A model generated the notes under the pieces. That model saw only the letters and a list, made by a program, of their open reading frames with translations, was not told the origin of the DNA and ran no database searches. A program made the translations under genes and the position numbers. This document shows, in pieces, positions 63,501 through 64,000 of a DNA stretch of 64,000 nt. Origin of the DNA: Cryptococcus deneoformans JEC21 (lineage: Eukaryota > Basidiomycota > Tremellomycetes > Tremellales > Cryptococcaceae); the NCBI RefSeq assembly GCF_000091045.1, contig NC_006687.1:50001-114000 (forward strand), given 5' to 3'. Numbering within the stretch: the stretch's first letter is position 1; each line of letters starts with the position of its first letter.

Positions 63501-64000
63501 AGCGTCAGAATCGAAACCAGAAATTATTTCCTGGGAATAGTTGTGGCGGTAGCAACGCTATCCCAACGGAAAGTTCCGGTTTTCTATTGAAAAGTTCTAG
63601 TAAAAAGAAGGAAAAGGAGAAGGAGAAGAAGAGGCAGAAAGAGCAGGATGTGGAGTTTGAGCTGCATAGTGCGAGCGGGATAAGTAATGCCGAAACAAAT
63701 CCGAGGGATGGTCAGGATCTAGGTGGAGTAGCTGGTGGGAGTGGGAGTGGGAAGGGGAAACGGCAGGAAGAAAAGTGGATGGGTGAGTCTTTCCTTCCCT
63801 TCCCTTGCTCATTTGCCCTTTTACGGGTTATGGCACAAGTTGGCGAAAGCAAAATGCAAAATGCGAATGCTGATTGCATTATTTTTGTTGGGGGGAGAAT
63901 AGATATCTTGGTTGCGGATAAACGAAGGATGTCGGAACAGGATGCGCCCCCTCATGTACTGGAAAGTAAACAAACTGCGTTGCGTCCTAATGTCATTGCC
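60546..64000 (+). CDS. MSB1/Mug8-like polarity protein (3' end outside window)
   Basis: Fungal Msb1-family protein with a RhoGAP-like fold, linked in yeast to Cdc42/Rho1 polarity and cell-wall signalling. The ATG at 60546 gives MTSLFRSRKDKANKTLP and a second exon with LTPPESPYGTSAPLLPPKY. The Msb1 domain includes DVTGLKAYGFLAGVGSRITL, ELAWFLRWALSRITRVKEGT, GVMEWEVYEEWRGRER, ADAFPFLAQLVPPDVYNLIL and LFAPLLFDTPTSTTALTSHA. Several more exons follow through 62.9 kb. In the exon starting near 63042 the frame ends at TAA after KKRAPLPHRL, while the next frame continues (DSDFERMLLHRQGTKKVSLS) to an intron at about 63784. Either a one-base loss in a C run or a 53-nt intron explains it. The last exon runs to the window end. 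Confidence 0.82.

Overview
The window is nuclear DNA of a basidiomycete yeast of the order Tremellales. Cryptococcus or a close relative (for example Kwoniella) is the best guess. The evidence is about 50% GC, genes packed on both strands, almost every gene split by 45-100 nt introns with GTNNGT donors, CTAAC/CTGAC/CTAAT branch sites and (A)CAG/TAG acceptors, several micro-exons, and a recognisable CPK1-type mating MAP kinase and PHO81. The genus call is inference. I saw no rRNA, tRNA, CRISPR array, replication origin or complete transposon.

Layout. 1-9 kb: the 3' part of a TatD-type hydrolase (+), a fructosamine kinase (-) with an in-frame TGA, and PHO81 (+), an SPX/ankyrin/degenerate-GDPD CDK inhibitor with a CACGTG box 137 bp upstream. 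9.5-15.9 kb: a divergent pair of nutrient transporters, a DAL5/TNA1-type anion symporter (-) and a general amino-acid permease (+), sharing a 2.1 kb GATA-rich intergenic region. 16.4-17.6 kb: a Frag1/DRAM/Sfk1 membrane protein (-). 18.5 kb: a small broken gene. 19.3-23.6 kb: TAF6 (-) and IST1 (+) from a 161 bp shared promoter, then TPT1 (-). 24-27.7 kb: a multi-pass membrane protein (+) and a peroxisomal D-amino-acid oxidase (+).

28.2-31.6 kb is the only clearly accessory stretch: an unrecognised multi-exon gene that has decayed by frameshifts (-), next to a DDE-transposase remnant (+). 32.5-45.1 kb returns to core genes: CPK1 (+), FIP1 (+), FMC1 (-), a serine-rich coiled-coil protein (+) and a DHA1-type MFS exporter (-). 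45.1-49.65 kb is a 4.5 kb AT-rich desert. 49.65-64 kb: a small secreted protein (-), a Zn2Cys6 regulator (+), a DUF2985 membrane protein (-) and an MSB1-like protein (+) that runs off the end.

The genes do not form one pathway. A loose nutrient theme can be inferred: phosphate sensing (PHO81), uptake of nitrogenous anions and amino acids, and D-amino-acid catabolism. The rest is housekeeping: transcription initiation, polyadenylation, tRNA splicing, ESCRT, ATP-synthase assembly and mating/polarity signalling. I found no convincing undescribed system. The items most worth a second look are the clean nonsense codon in the fructosamine kinase, the decayed 28-31 kb gene, the set of 10-17 nt micro-exons, and the MSB1 reading-frame problem. 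Exon boundaries were read by eye from splice consensus, phase and protein continuity; they are good predictions, not proof.
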